Positions 22,880-34,898 of a DNA stretch of 64,000 nucleotides are shown here, piece after piece (the stretch's first letter is position 1; the number at the start of each line of letters is the position of its first letter). The notes beneath the pieces were generated by a model, which was not told the origin of the DNA, did not search any database, and saw only the letters and a list, made by a program, of their open reading frames with translations. This stretch comes from Tolypeutes matacus (taxonomy: Eukaryota > Chordata > Mammalia > Cingulata > Chlamyphoridae). The stretch lies in the NCBI GenBank assembly GCA_026826555.1, contig JAKSZT010054568.1:11271641-11335640 (forward strand), in the 5' to 3' direction. The translations under genes and the position numbers were made by a program.

Positions 22880-23430
22880 AATAAATTCCTATTTCTCTGA
22901 CAGAAAATCTTTGGGAAAACAATCCTGTTATTTATAATCCTTTTAGCATTGCAATAATTCGTAAAGATTCTAGTGCATAGAAACGATCCATTATTTACAC
23001 ATTGTTACTAATTTAGTTAATTGACCATGGCTTGCAATGAAATCTGAGGTGGATATTAAATTATTCATGCTGTAAATAAATTAATGCTTAGAGACTTTGC
23101 TTTCATTTTTGGAATATTTGATTAGTACTCTTTTACTCTGTAATTTACACGTTTTCATTTCTAATGGGCTGTAATTTTTCACAGCTGGGCTCCATGAACC
23201 CATGAAAATTTGGTGTGTCTAAATGGAGCTTTTCCTGCTTTGTCGTGAAAATCTTTTTAGTAGTTCTTGAAAAAACTTCTAATTGAATCTGACACACTGA
23301 TGCAGCATAGATGTTTGAAGTTCAACTTCAACATAATGGAGCAGGTTTTCTAATAAATGTATCCAAATGTAGTCATCCAAATCAACTTTGCATATTAAAA
23401 TTGTTTCCTTATGAAGTTATAAATATTTCT
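22880..23430. other. AT-rich low-repeat block, candidate conserved non-coding element
   Basis: No interspersed repeat was recognised over roughly 550 bp, which is unusual in this window. The block has many ATTA/TAAT and ATTCAT-type cores ('aaattattcatgctgtaaat', 'aaattaatgctta') and balanced complexity. It looks like sequence under constraint, but that is a visual judgement only. Confidence 0.3.
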
Positions 23431-23564
23431 ATCCAGTTATAGACAAATTCCAATGACCTATGTGCGACTTAGTGACTAGTTTAATAGATTGTAGACAGTA
23501 GTTTAGCAATGGCCTTCAAGTACATCTTACTGCCATCCCTCTTTCCAGGCAGTAAACGTGAACT

Positions 23565-23590
23565 CACACACACGCACACACACATACACA
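23565..23590. repeat. (CA)n microsatellite
   Basis: Interrupted CA dinucleotides, with single G and T interruptions. Confidence 0.9.
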
Positions 23591-24481
23591 GCGCTGTTAT
23601 AATGCTGTAGATGTGTTACATGGAAGAACGGGTATCGGAAACTGTTCTGCTCAACTCAGTAAACATTTGCTGCTCTCTTCTGTAAAGAGCCTGACACTCT
23701 TCTAGACTTTCTGAAAAAGAAACATGATAATGCCCCTTTTATGTGCAATCAATAGTTCACAGCTTTGTCAAGTAAAAATATTGTCGAGTGAGAAATAAAG
23801 CCATGTAGGAAGCAGTGGCCATCTGACGTGGCAAAGGTACAATAGAGACCAGCTCAGCATTACCCTGGGACACAAAAGAAGCACTTCTGGGATGCTCAGG
23901 GTGAGTTCCCCATCAGAGGTGATGCCTGGGTGCTCACTGTCACTTAACCTGGGAGGTTAAGGAAGGTTGTCCAAGCACTTCCATGATCACGAGGTCCACA
24001 GAAGCAGCCGTGCCTCTGCTAGTGCTCTAGAGGACCAGAGATATTCATATATACATAAAAACCAAAGTTCCAGGGAATCCTGTCCACAAAATTTTAAGAT
24101 GACTGTCCACTGACATTTTCCACTATTTGAGTGTGTTGCATAGACTCATCCTTATTTGGGTACATTTATATATATTTAATGAATATTAATTAAGCATAGC
24201 ATGAAATTATGATAAGTGTATGAGGAGAGGGAAGCTATATTTTGTCCACAGAGGCCTCACATTCTCATAAGGGAATGCAGATGCATGAACAAATTCCTGC
24301 AATCCAGTTTGTGATCCCATGATTGATGTCTGTGCAGGTTGGAGAAGAGAAGAAGTTGATGAATTCCAGTTTGAGACAGTGGAAAGTCTCTGTAGCACGC
24401 ATGACTCGGAGAGGGTCTCTGAGACAGGAGCGGGAGTGCAGGCAGGGGCGGTATGTTGTGTACATTCAAAGTACGTCTTAC
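23591..24481. other. Unique intergenic sequence
   Basis: No gene or confident repeat was recognised. Open frames on the minus strand near 24,207-24,469 overlap in all three frames and show no domain. Confidence 0.5.
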
Positions 24482-24497
24482 AGCTGGTAAATTAAAA

Positions 24498-25057
24498 AAA
24501 AATTATTTTTATTTTTAAAGAAGCTTTAGATTACATAAATGTTACATCAAAAATATAGGGGATCCCCATATACCCCGTCCCCTCCCTCTCCCCCACTCTG
24601 CCCCATCTTTCATTAGGGTGGTACATTTGTCACAATTGATGAACACGTATTGAAATATTGCTACTAACCATAGTCCACAGTTTACATTATGGTTTACACT
24701 TTGCACTGCACAATTTTATAGGTTTTGACAAAATGTATAATGGCCTGTATCCATCATTGAAATGTCATGCAGGACAATTCCTATGTCCCAGAAATGCCCC
24801 ATGTTACACCTGTTCTTCCCTCTCCCTCCCTTCAGAACCTCTGCTCACCACTGTCTTTATATCAATGTTACAAGTTCTTCCATTGCTAGAACAATCATAA
24901 GTCTACTTTAGTCCATAGTTGTATTCCTTCCTTATGTTTGTTCATTCCTCAATATTGAGGATTTGGGGATGGTGATGCCTACTCGGCTTCTGATTGAGAG
25001 GGGGCTTAGATCCCATGGGAGCAAACACATGGAACTTTTTTGCTTGCAGTTGTGGAT
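24498..25057 (-). mobile_element. 5'-truncated L1 3' end, xenarthran type, with target-site duplication
   Basis: The plus strand starts with the reversed A-rich tail, then 'aaagaagctttagattacat', 'ataggggatccccatatacc', 'gggtggtacatttgtcacaa', and so on to a truncated 5' end near 'caaacacatggaac'. Direct repeats close to 'agctggtaaatt' and 'agctagtaaatt' (24,482-24,493 and 25,058-25,070) flank it. The same sequence recurs in plus orientation at about 61,000-61,650. No coding sequence remains. Confidence 0.85.
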
Positions 25058-25074
25058 AGCTAGTAAATTTAAAA

Positions 25075-26029
25075 TCCTTCCTTCCCTCAAGCAACTCAAT
25101 TTTACACCTAGGCTAATAAAAATTCAATTCTTCTATATCTTTCAAATTGGTATATTGGCATAACATTATCATTCAATTTATTATTATCAGAGTGATAATT
25201 GTCCTTGAACTCAATGAGTTATTGCTCATATCACAAGTGATACCAACATAGAGTGAATAACGTTTCGAGAGGGTATTGTGAGGATTGTAAGTATCAAGTG
25301 CAGAACGTCTGATAGCTTCTTCAGATAGCTGGAGCTCTTTTGTGAAGGTTCTCTGAAAATCGAAATGGTGGCCCCCTTTATCCGGAGGAGTTGTAGTCTG
25401 GCTAAGTTAGGCAGGCATTAACTTATTAAAAAGGATAGAAGATGCTGGAGAGCCATGCTCAGGGAGGAGATGATCAGGCACTTCCCACGGATCATGCCAC
25501 AGACAGATGCTGTCACGCATCCGTGTCCCTGTGGCACAGGCACTGACAGGGCCACCCACACCCTGCGGGAACCACTGCTGCCTGCGAGCTCCGCATCATT
25601 GGAACCATCCCCTGGGCAGCCAGAGGGCTGCTCCTCTCTGTGACTTTCCCATTCAAAGTCTGGGTCAGGTGCATCTGGTTGATGGAGTCTCTGCTCCCTG
25701 CAACCCGGGAGAGCCAGTCGCGGTCACCAAACACACACATCACAGAGCTCCAGTTGCGGGCAGAGTCACCGTGCTGAAAGAGTGCCACTCACCTGTTCTC
25801 TTCAGCAGAGCGTCACGGCAGTAATGTAAACTCAGTTCAATCCATTTGGCCCGGGGACCTTTGAAAAAGACCAGGATGTTTATTTCTATTTGGGATTTTC
25901 TAAAGAAAATAAAAGACTCATGAAATATTTATCATTTGCTAAGAGGTAAAGTGTGTGTTTGGGGACATTAATTTGGGGTGGAGAATTCTGGGAAAGATAG
26001 CACTATTAGCTTTCAAAATGACTTCATTT
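25075..26029. other. Unique intergenic sequence
   Basis: No gene or repeat was recognised. The GC-richer part at about 25,500-25,800 carries overlapping open frames (105 plus, 91 minus) without domains. Confidence 0.5.
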
Positions 26030-26280
26030 ATTAAAAGAGAGTTTTACTGGTTATAGGATTCTTGGTTGCCCACATTTATTCCTTTGAACACTTTATGTTA
26101 CCCAACCGCCTTCTGGACATTTACATGCAGGGATTTTACTCTCTCTCTCTCTCTCTATTTCACTGTGGTAAACCAGGCAGCCTAGAGTTCAGGCTGTATC
26201 TCCAAGGAATCTATCAAGCTCCTTGCAATTGCCTTTCACTACAACCTTTACTGTTTGGGGAAACATCATTAGGCTAGAAA
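26030..26280 (-). mobile_element. L1/HAL1 ORF1 fragment
   Basis: The plus strand reads 'gttttactggttataggatt', 'cttggttgcccac' and 'accgccttctggacat', the well-known reverse complement of the end of L1/HAL1 ORF1. The matching part of the sense element is at about 61,740-61,850. A CT microsatellite interrupts it. Confidence 0.65.
26139..26156. repeat. (CT)n microsatellite
   Basis: Nine CT dinucleotides in a row. Confidence 0.9.
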
Positions 26281-26969
26281 TTCTCCATATTCTATTTCAA
26301 ACGAAGTCATTTCCTTTGGAAAGAGAATCAGAGTGCTCTGGTATACAGGCTTGTTTTCATCCCTGGCAAAATCTCTGAGGCCGACTTCTGGAGCTGGGGG
26401 CAGGGACAGTGGCATTCTTCTCTGAGTGCAACCATCATTTTAGGAGCTGAGCAGTCGGTCGAGGAGTTAAACACACCATGGGTCCTCAGCTTGTCATTCC
26501 CAGCCTGTAACCATCAACTCATGAGCCAGGGAAGGCTGTTCCCAGACCCCGGGTGCTCACTGGTGCCTTGCCCAAGGCAGAACTTGCGTCACACGAGTCA
26601 GGGCACTCACCTGGAATTTAGCCTGTGGAGCCTGTACCTGGGGGCAGGAGGAAAATGCAGACCTTTTGACCTGCTCCAAGATGGAACTCTGACTGGGAGC
26701 TGGTGGAGGAAGACGGAGCCTGTGCTTTGGCTTGTGCCAGTCTCACTGCGAAGGGAGAGAGGAAAGGAGCGGACCTAGGTTCAAACACCCTCACTTTTCT
26801 TACTGAGTTTTAATTGATTTTCTTGAATAACTTTATTTGACAGATGCTGTTTAAGACCATTTCCAGAGACTAATTTTTAAAAATAACATTCACCAGTTTC
26901 AGCCAGGAGTGATACCACGGAGGTCGTCACGCTGTCTTGTAGAAAGTGGAACCCCCCAAAGACTAACAG
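26281..26969. other. Unique intergenic sequence
   Basis: No gene or repeat was recognised. A 95-codon open frame at 26,491-26,778 has no domain. Confidence 0.5.
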
Positions 26970-27200
26970 TTAGTTTTGACTTCTTTTTTATTTGTTAGAG
27001 AGCTTATGGGTTTACAGAACACATACAGGAAGACATACAGGATCCCACACCACCCTATTACTGACACCTTGCTTTGGTGTGGGACATTTGTTACAATTAT
27101 AAGAAGGTGCTTTCATCAGTTTTATTTCTTTTTAATCCATATCACACATTGTCCTACTGAATCCCTCATGCCTGTCTGGTTTATGGTAGTTTTTACTTAA
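26970..27200 (-). mobile_element. L1 3' UTR fragment, xenarthran type
   Basis: The plus strand carries 'acaccttgctttggtgtggg', 'acatttgttacaattataag' and 'cattgtcctactgaatccc', parallel to the reversed 3' end at 24.5 kb ('gggtggtacatttgtcacaa'). It is older and more diverged than that copy. Confidence 0.65.
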
Positions 27201-29324
27201 GGATCAGCTGTTTGATTGATGTCACCTTATCTAGGCTCAAAAGACGTTGGGGGACACTGGGTAAGATTCTATCTCTAGACTTTCCACTACCTAATTGATT
27301 GATGTTACTATGACTTGACTCTGAGCAGCTTACTTTTACCTAACTGTAACATTTACCTGTGCATATAGGATTAAAGTAGAAATATATGAAATTTGCATAT
27401 GTGAGATATTGATAACTTCAGTGGAAGATAAAATGTCAAGTATTCAAATATAATGAATTCTATTAAATTCTTTATAACTTTATTAAGTATTTATATGGTA
27501 TCAAGATAACTTCTTTAAACTTTTATGAATAAAATTACATAAGAACAACTCTTAGGAGGTATTATTTTTGTATTTTCAGATAACACTTCTTAAGAAAGAT
27601 CTAAATAAAAGAATAAATGAATGATTTTCAAACTGTGTTCAGAAAACCAAGTTTTTCATTAAGTTGAATTAGAGGTGCCCAGGGGAAGGGCACACAACAA
27701 CACAACAAGACCGGCCTCTTAGAATACCATGTTTTTTCCCATTCAAATTGGAAATTTTAACTCCCATCTATTTTATTAATAGGTAATAATAAAAAAATTC
27801 CTTTTGGAAAAACATTTAAAAACACCATTTAAATTTTAAAAAATCAATTCTTACAGTGCATAAGCAACTGCACTGGATGAACTCTCAAGTTTTTTTGACC
27901 TTTTTCCTTCACTAAATCTTTAAATGAGAGAAAAGGCAGACCAACCCATTCCTACGGGAACTAGCGGGGTCTTTTAAATATGGATGGAGAGTGGTTTTTC
28001 AGCATTGGCTCTTTTGTTCCTTCAGGAATCATTCAATTCTTCAAACTTTACCTGATTCATTTCCAGCTTCTCCCGTCATCCACTCTTGTAGATGTAGTTC
28101 GCATTTTCTCAAGAGCACAATCTCCCGGAGCAACGGCTCTTCTCTCCGGGAGAATGTGTGAGGTAGTGCCGTTGTAGAAAGTCCTCATCCTGAGCTCTTT
28201 ATCCCAAAAGAGAGAAGCAGTTTTAACCCGGGCTCACCCTTACTAGCAAAGGACACAAAAGCCGGATGCAAACACGTTTATTCTGTCTTCTTCCTGGTTC
28301 TTTCTAGGCTGACAGCTGTGTGGCATGAAATAAGGGGTGCCTGGACCAGCTAGGGACAGCACACGCTGCACTCATTTCCCATAAAAACAGGACCCTTTTT
28401 ACTACATTTGATTTATAATAGATATGACAATTGCATATATGTCTTCACGTGTGTACAGAATCAAATGTAAAGCATAAAATTCTCTGAGCAACACAGGATC
28501 TTACCAATTAGGTCTAAAATGGAATATTTTCCTTGAGTCTAAGAACTCATAGATTATGCCCAGCATGTGTCCGTCTCTTTCTTTTTCTCTTATTCTCTCT
28601 CTCACACATATATATATACACACAAAAGCCCAAAAATTATCAAATTAATTAGCACAGCTTGGGTCCATCATGTAACTATCCTTCCATATATAAATTTTAT
28701 ATCTAAAATAATTTCCATGAAAGTAAATACAAATATTTCAAGAGTAAAATTATTTTGCTGGCATTTTAAAACATTTTCCAATAATTTCGCACTCAATAGC
28801 TTATTTTTAACATAATGCTGCAGGGTAGTATCTAATTTCTTTCTTTTTTCTAAGTCTATGAATTTTTATGAACCATTTTATGAAATAGTTCTTTGCCCAG
28901 ATGGCCCTTTTCATCAGATAAGTGGAAATGCATGTATGTATACATTTTTACACTCAGTTTTGCACAGTATATAAAATATCTTCAGGACACTCAGATCAAG
29001 GAATTCTTTCCTGCAGGAGGAGGGAAAGGAATGAATGGATGGCGAACACTCCCTCCACAGCTGATGCTACTTCACATGCAGCGCCTCAGGGGAGCTTCAA
29101 TATATTTCTAGAAATGAGCATTGGAGCTTCAATAGGAATAATTATCCAATCATGCAGGAAACACATGGCATAGCTGGGAGTCATGGAATGTCATCTCCCT
29201 TCACACTTTTCCATTTTCACCAGCTCCAATATTGGAGGTGCACGCAACGCATCCTTCTCCAGGACACAGGAAAATGTGGTGACAAAGCATCCTGCCGCAC
29301 AGTTAGTATTTAGACGAACTTTGT
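27201..29324. other. AT-rich intergenic sequence
   Basis: No gene or clear interspersed repeat was recognised over about 2.1 kb. It contains the hairpin/pseudoknot candidate at 28,121-28,174 and a short TA/CA run near 28,600-28,625. Confidence 0.45.
28121..28153 (+). other. Perfect 10-bp GC-rich hairpin
   Basis: The arms 'tctcccggag' (28,121-28,130) and 'ctccgggaga' (28,144-28,153) are exact reverse complements with a 13-base loop. Seven loop bases, 'caacggc' (28,131-28,137), are complementary to 'gccgttg' at 28,168-28,174, so an H-type pseudoknot is possible. No transcript is known from the sequence. Confidence 0.6.
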
Positions 29325-29450
29325 ACTTAATTCTCTGCACCTCAACATCCTCATCTGTGAAACGGGGATAAAAACTGACATTATCTCTATGGCTGTTGTG
29401 TAGAGTAAATGAGTTAATAAATAAAGAGCTTAGAACAGAGAGGACTGAGA
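29325..29450 (+). repeat. MIR SINE fragment
   Basis: A good forward MIR 3' half: 'acatcctcatctgtgaaacg', 'gggataaaaactgacattat', 'gtagagtaaatgagttaata' and 'agagcttagaacagag'. Confidence 0.85.
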
Positions 29451-31439
29451 CATGGAAGTCTCCTAGTGTAGTCTAGTCATCTTAGCCTTTCTCTGATTTT
29501 GCTAAATTGGTTCTTTTTTTTCTCATACTTTGAGGTTATGTGGTTAGTATTTTTGGTTTTTTGATTGGTTTTGTTTTCTTTTAAACCCTTTTCAGGTAAC
29601 TTTGTTCTATTGTTTCTATAAAAGTCTATGCAAATATGTTAGCAAAAAGGTTAAAACGGGCCAGGGGAAATTGAGTGCACCAGCCTATTTTCTTGTCACT
29701 GAAGACTTAATTCTCTTGTTGGACCAAGCGCGGCAGATGTGGCTGCTGCCAGAACGTTGGGACGCAGCGCTGGTGCCGAGACAGTAAATTCAGCAGCACT
29801 TCTTGGCTTGCACACGCAGGATTTAACTCTCTGTTTTCTGGTGGCATTATTATATAAACAAGGCTTCAAAAACAGATTCTCAGCTATCACTTCCGTCAAA
29901 TATTTTTGGCCTATATTTATTGCATAAATTTCACTCCTGAGATCAGACCCATCCATTCACCCCCTTATTAGGCATCTCCTGGATGTTCAACAGGCAACTC
30001 AAACTCAAGGAGACCTACGTGAGACTCTTCTTTCCCCGCAGAATCCTGCTGAGCACTGTCCAAACACGACCTCCATGGACAGAGCCGCCGTCCATCTGGG
30101 CACTCTTGCCAGTCATTTTCGATTCCTCTGCCATCCCTCAGAGGCAAAGGATCAGGAAGACCTATACATTCTCCCTAACCAAATCGTTTTCAAGGAAATG
30201 TAAAAACAAAGCCTCTGTTGGACGTTGCAGCAGTCATCCAATCAGCCTCCTCTGTCTGGTTTCTCTCTCCACTCCAGCCTCTGTTGCTACAAGCGTGCAG
30301 CCTGGCCGTGCCTTCTGAGTAGCTGCCCCTTCCAATTGACGTCTTTCTGAATAGCCTTCAGGGCCTGTCTCTTTCTCCTCATAGCAAACTCTTTCACATG
30401 GCACACAGGGCACCTCACACTCTGTTTTCTGTCCTTACCCTCCTTCCTCTCTTTCCTCCCAACTCCTCCTCCCCAAAGCAGGCCCAGTCTCCAGCAGGCA
30501 GGGAAACGGCGAGGACTTCAAAGCACAACGCACACGTGGGCGTTTCCTTCGGCCAAAGTCCTTGGCTTCCGTTCCTCTCACCTCTTAGCGCTTTCTGGTC
30601 ACTTTCGTCACCTGTGAAGTCTCCTGGCAGCTCAGGCAGAAGGAGGAGCACACGGAGCCTGGACAGGCCTCTGTGCCCTCGGCGGTGGCCAGGCGTGCAT
30701 AGCGGCTCGAGCGCCTCCACCACGCCTTGATACCCTCGTCGTCACTCGTAGAGTGTCCAGCCTTCCCCTGGTTGTTTGCTTACCTGTTTCTTCAAATAGA
30801 TTCTGGTAATGTGGATGGTGGGCGTTATCATTTATTAATCTTTGTACCATAGGCATTTGCTGTGGCGTTTCTATAAAGCAAACCTCCAAAACATTCATTA
30901 AATGATTGCTTAGCCGTGTTCAGGCAGAGACTACCATACACAGCTATGGTGTTTCTCAGAGCCGACACATGCCAGGATATCAGTAATTGCTGGATACGTA
31001 AAGGACAGAAGAATAAATAAGGACTCGGGGAGAAATGGGAAGGAGAGCTGTCTGCAGATGAGAAATGAAGTTGTAATAGGCAAAAGCTGAATGGCTGCCT
31101 GAGCCTTTACCAAGGGTGGGTGGGAGTCTTTTCTCCGGGGCTAGGAAATGGAGAACTCAGCCTCAGTGGGGTGATGCCAGGGGCAGGCTCTAGAGAAAAG
31201 GCAAAGGCCAGCACCGTGACGAGAGCCACGGCCCCCCTATTGGGAAGTCCAGCCAAAAAAACTGGGGTGCAGAGGCAGGAGCAAAGTAGGGGTACTGGGC
31301 CGAGAGGGCAGCACTAAGAGGGTTATATAAAGAGAGGTGGGTGGGCATGGAGGGATCTTTTTCGTTACCAAGAGGGTAAGTAAGAAAGCTGAGCAGACCC
31401 CTTTGTAAGAGAGTGGGAATGCGAGCCCTGGGCAGACCG
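29451..31439. other. Unique intergenic sequence
   Basis: No gene or repeat was recognised. The GC-richer zone at 30,400-30,730 has 110- and 102-codon open frames on opposite strands, without domains. CpGs are sparse, so it is not a convincing CpG island. Confidence 0.5.
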
Positions 31440-31690
31440 TGGGCTTGGACCTGGCCCCAGAGGGCCCAGCTCTGTGACCTGGAGCAAGCTGTCCCAGCGC
31501 TTGGAGCCCCATTTTCCCATGGGTAGATTAGGAATGACAATCGGAGCCACAGAGGGTTGCTGGAAGGATGAACGGAGTTAACACATGTATGTGCCTCAGG
31601 TAGGGCACGTTGGTCGTAGAAAATAGGTAGACGACTTCCATAAACGGTGGCATCAATGACCAGTACATAGCGAGGAGCAAACGGGGGCTG
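31440..31690 (+). repeat. MIR SINE, nearly complete
   Basis: The forward MIR order is visible: 'gctctgtgacctggagcaag', 'ccccattttcccatgggtag', 'attaggaatgacaatcggag', then 'gggttgctggaaggatgaac' and 'ggagttaacacatgtatgtg'. Confidence 0.8.
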
Positions 31691-32094
31691 CGGATTGGCT
31701 GAGCCAGAACGAAGGCCCTCATTGCTCTCATCCTTCTCCGTATCTCTACAAATCCCATCTCTTGGGAACGTCTCCGTTATCCCTGGAACACATTCTGAAA
31801 GCCAATCGGCCCAAAGTTCAGACTAAGTTGGCCATTTACCCAGGACACAATGAAATTGCGGCACAGATAAAACTGCTGGCAAATTGGCACAAAAGCTCAA
31901 GGGTTTGCCCTGGGATTGAGGCTCAGCCTTGCGGCCGCACCTAAAACACAGGAGAAAGTGACCACTTTCACTGTCAAACGCGGTCTCCGGCACACAGTGG
32001 GCCAGGGCAAGACTATAATGCTTTCGGTCAACTGAGAACAGATTGAGCTCAAACCGGGGGTCAAGCAAGGAGGCATCTTGATTTACTTCCCAGA
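31691..32094. other. Unique intergenic sequence
   Basis: Nothing was recognised. Confidence 0.5.
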
Positions 32095-32268
32095 TTTCTG
32101 AGGTAGTTTTCAGCTGTCAGGGCGCCTGTTAAAAATATGAACTGACCCTGTTTGAGAGCCATTCAATCATAATCTCTGGAGGCCCAGCGTTGATAGGTGT
32201 GTTTTAAAAATCATTTGCAGTGGTTCTAACATGCAGCCCTGGTTGAAAACACTGGTCCTGTTAGCCCA
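32095..32268 (+). mobile_element. hAT-Charlie DNA transposon relic, MER20-like
   Basis: The order of blocks ('tgttaaaaatatgaactgac', 'aatcataatctctggaggcc', 'gtgtgttttaaaaatcattt', 'catgcagccctggttgaaaa' and the end 'cactgg') matches a non-autonomous MER20-type element. No transposase is present. Confidence 0.6.
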
Positions 32269-33594
32269 GGCAGCTTGGTTTTCTCACAGGCTGGGAGAAG
32301 GTGTTTCAGCGGCAGCTTATGGTCAGTCACTTCCTTCTGGGGCCAGTGCACCCCTGGGGCCGGTAAAGAAAAGAAAGCAGGTGACCTGGTCTCGTCTCCT
32401 CAACTGGACGTGCAGGCAAATAGGCTGATAACATCTGCCAGGAGGAAGAGACTTCAACCTATCTGGTCACTGCTGTTAGCGGGACCTACACCAAGAGCCG
32501 ACAAGGCCTGGCTCCCTGGAGAAAGCCGTATGAGGCATGCAAGTCTCCGGGGTTTAGATGAAGAAGCTTAGTGAACTAAGTGCTCCTTGTCCTTTCAAGG
32601 CACAACATCCAAGTCTTTGCTTGGAGGCCTATCTGTGCTGTAGCCCAAAGAGGGCAGCTCTACCCTGGGAAGACAGGTCTGAAAAGCTGCCCTGAAGTCC
32701 CAGGCCACTCTCTGCTTTGTCTGAGCCCATTTCCTAGGAATTATTCGTAACATTTGATATTGGAGAACATCTCTGATGTGGTTGAGCTCAGTGGACAATG
32801 GTCTCCTTTGTTGCTCAGTTAGCAATAGGTGTTTTGGACATTCTGGTTTGCCAAATTATCCCAATGGCTACATAATATAAACACTCGTACCCGGATTGCT
32901 AAAATACGTGAAAGGAACAAGCATGACGCTAACATTGGGGCAGATAATCTCCTGCCTACTCGTGTGCAGGCATCCAGATATCAAAAGGGAGCTACAGGTG
33001 GTAAACTTTCTCATGAGCCGCACACTGGGGCACCTGGGGTGATGGTAGATCGTTTTGTTTTGCAAAAGCACAAAGACTATGATGCTCCAGGGGAACTTAC
33101 CCTTAACATCATGCTCTCCTTTGCAGAGCCAGCTTCCACGGCAAACCTCACCAGCAGGGAGGTCTCATCCCTTGACAAGGCCCCGGGAAAGGTGCTAATC
33201 GATGCAAGCAACAGGAACCTGGCGCCTGTTCCCAAATCAGCTGCCTCACATCTGAGAGTGATCACTGCTGTTCCCTGAAGCTCTGCTGCACTGCCACACG
33301 ATCGTCCACTGAGAAATCTCCTCTGAGTCCCAACGAGGCTTCCCAAACGTCCCTGTCACCAATGGGAGCAGACTTCCAGCGGGGACCCCTCTGCTCCTGG
33401 ATGGGCGACTGACATGCGCCGCCGACCTTCCTTCTCAGTGGTGGCAGTGCATCTGAAATACCACTTTTCTCTTCATTTTAAGTGTCCCCATTGCTGCACT
33501 TGCTGCCACAGCAAATGAGAGAAAGAACGGCTGAAGAAAGTGCCTGTTCCTCTTTAGAGAGGACTGAAAGGCAGCCTAATGGGCTGTGACAAGC
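32269..33594. other. Unique intergenic sequence
   Basis: No repeat was recognised over 1.3 kb. Plus-strand open frames at 32,275-32,571 and 32,829-33,278 (149 codons) show no domain and no homology that I recognise. An exon cannot be excluded but is not supported. Confidence 0.45.
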
Positions 33595-33780
33595 TTTGAG
33601 GTCAGGAAGTGTGTGGATAGTCTGCAGTCCTCAGCCTCTGCCGCTCACTAGCTGTGGAGACGCCAGGAAGCCAACAATTTCTCTGCGTCTCAAATTCCCC
33701 TGTGCTCTGGCCCCACTTAATTTGTGGCTCAATGAATCTATAATTCCATGGTTTCTGAATATGCTTGCTATTAAATATTA
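33595..33780 (+). repeat. MIR SINE fragment
   Basis: Forward MIR blocks include 'gcctctgccgctcactagct', 'gtggagacgccaggaagcca' and 'tctctgcgtctcaaattccc'. It is strongly diverged in the 3' half. Confidence 0.6.
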
Positions 33781-33867
33781 ATTCATTTTATTTCATCTAC
33801 ACCCTGATTTGTCTAGTTGCTCTGGATGAAATTACATGCTTTCTCCACTTCTGTATGCTTGAGGAAA

Positions 33868-34075
33868 GGTGGTGCTCGGACTGCTGGGCATACGGTTTCC
33901 ACTGGCCACATGTGGCTATAAAAATTGACATATAAAATAATTGCAATGAGATACAATTAAAAATTCCCTTTCTTGGAGCACTAGCTGTATTTCAGCATGT
34001 GGCTAGGGGATGCAGTATTGGGAAGTGCAGGAATAGAACATTTCCATCATTGCAGAAGCATCCCCTAAATAGCAG
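33868..34075 (-). mobile_element. hAT-type palindromic DNA transposon relic
   Basis: The inner block 'actggccacatgtggctata' and the end 'gtgcaggaatagaacatttc' + 'catcattgcagaag' are typical of a mammalian non-autonomous hAT-Charlie family. That family has mirrored 'agccacatgtggct' motifs. A second copy lies at 44,396-44,615 in the other orientation. Confidence 0.65.
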
Positions 34076-34224
34076 TAGGCTAGAAAATAACCCCACGGCT
34101 CCTTGTTGTCTAGGAAATCTCCTGAGGACTTTCTGAAATACAGAAGTCAGTTTGAGAATCACAGCTAAGAGGACACTGACTAGTGTCAGCTTCTGGTATA
34201 GTCAGAAAAAAGGCCTAATTATGG

Positions 34225-34470
34225 GTCGGAGTAGGATTCATATCTAGTTCTGCCACTTATGAGCTGTAGGACTTTAGTCCATTTGCTTAGATTATTAATG
34301 TATCTGAACAGTTAATTGCCTTATCTGTAGCATGTAAACAAAAATAAATGAACTTCCAATGTCTTAGGGCTTTTCTGAGGATGGAACGAGATACTGTACA
34401 AAGGCATTCACATACCTTTTATCTAGCATGGTGCCAGACACAGCTGGATATTCAGTAAAGAATTAGTAAG
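34225..34470 (+). repeat. MIR SINE, nearly complete
   Basis: This is a long forward MIR: 'tctagttctgccacttatga', 'gctgtaggactttagtcca', 'ttgccttatctgtagcatgt', 'gatggaacgagatactgtac' and 'agcatggtgccagacacagc'. Confidence 0.85.
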
Positions 34471-34778
34471 GCTGGCCTGGATGATGGATATTCACCTAGT
34501 CATGTGTTCAATGGTAACAACGATTTGAAAATGAACCCATTTATCAAGTCTTCTAAACACAGTGTTGGTTATTAAGACAATATATTTTGACTCTATTAAA
34601 GCTACTCCTTGGAGGCTCTAACTTTAATATGTTGAGGGAAAGCATTAGCAGGTCAGTGTGGATTCGGTAGAAGATGCTGCATTTTCCACCTACGTTGGTT
34701 TCGTAGCTTTGCTAAACACTTGTGTCTGTTCTAGCGATAGAGAGGCGACCACAATCTTCCTCGCAAAAATCCATCTCT

Positions 34779-34890
34779 GGGGAGTAGAGGTGGCTCAGGT
34801 GGCTGAGCGCCTGCTTCCTGCATGGGAGGTCCTGGGTTCGGTTCCTGTTGCCTCCTAAAAACAAACAAAAAGCAAACAAAAAAAAAGACA
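34779..34890 (+). mobile_element. tRNA-derived SINE (xenarthran DAS-like)
   Basis: The tRNA-like head 'ggtggctcaggtggctgagc' (A-box region) is followed by 'catgggaggtcctgggttcg' + 'gttcct' (B box) and a CAAA-rich tail. It is followed immediately by a second SINE. The outer direct repeats 'caaaaatccatctctg' (34,764-34,779) and 'caaaaaaatcacctctg' (35,024-35,040) flank the pair, so the second probably landed in the tail of this one. Confidence 0.85.
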
Positions 34891-34898
34891 CCAACTCA

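Noticed and set aside
24658..24900. 80-codon frame whose protein resembles the one at 61,240-61,491 on the opposite strand
   Set aside because: The resemblance comes from copies of the same L1 3' UTR, which is non-coding.
30398..30730. Opposed 110- and 102-codon frames in a GC-richer zone, possible CpG island promoter
   Set aside because: CpGs are too sparse, neither frame has a domain, and there is no TATA/initiator context that stands out.
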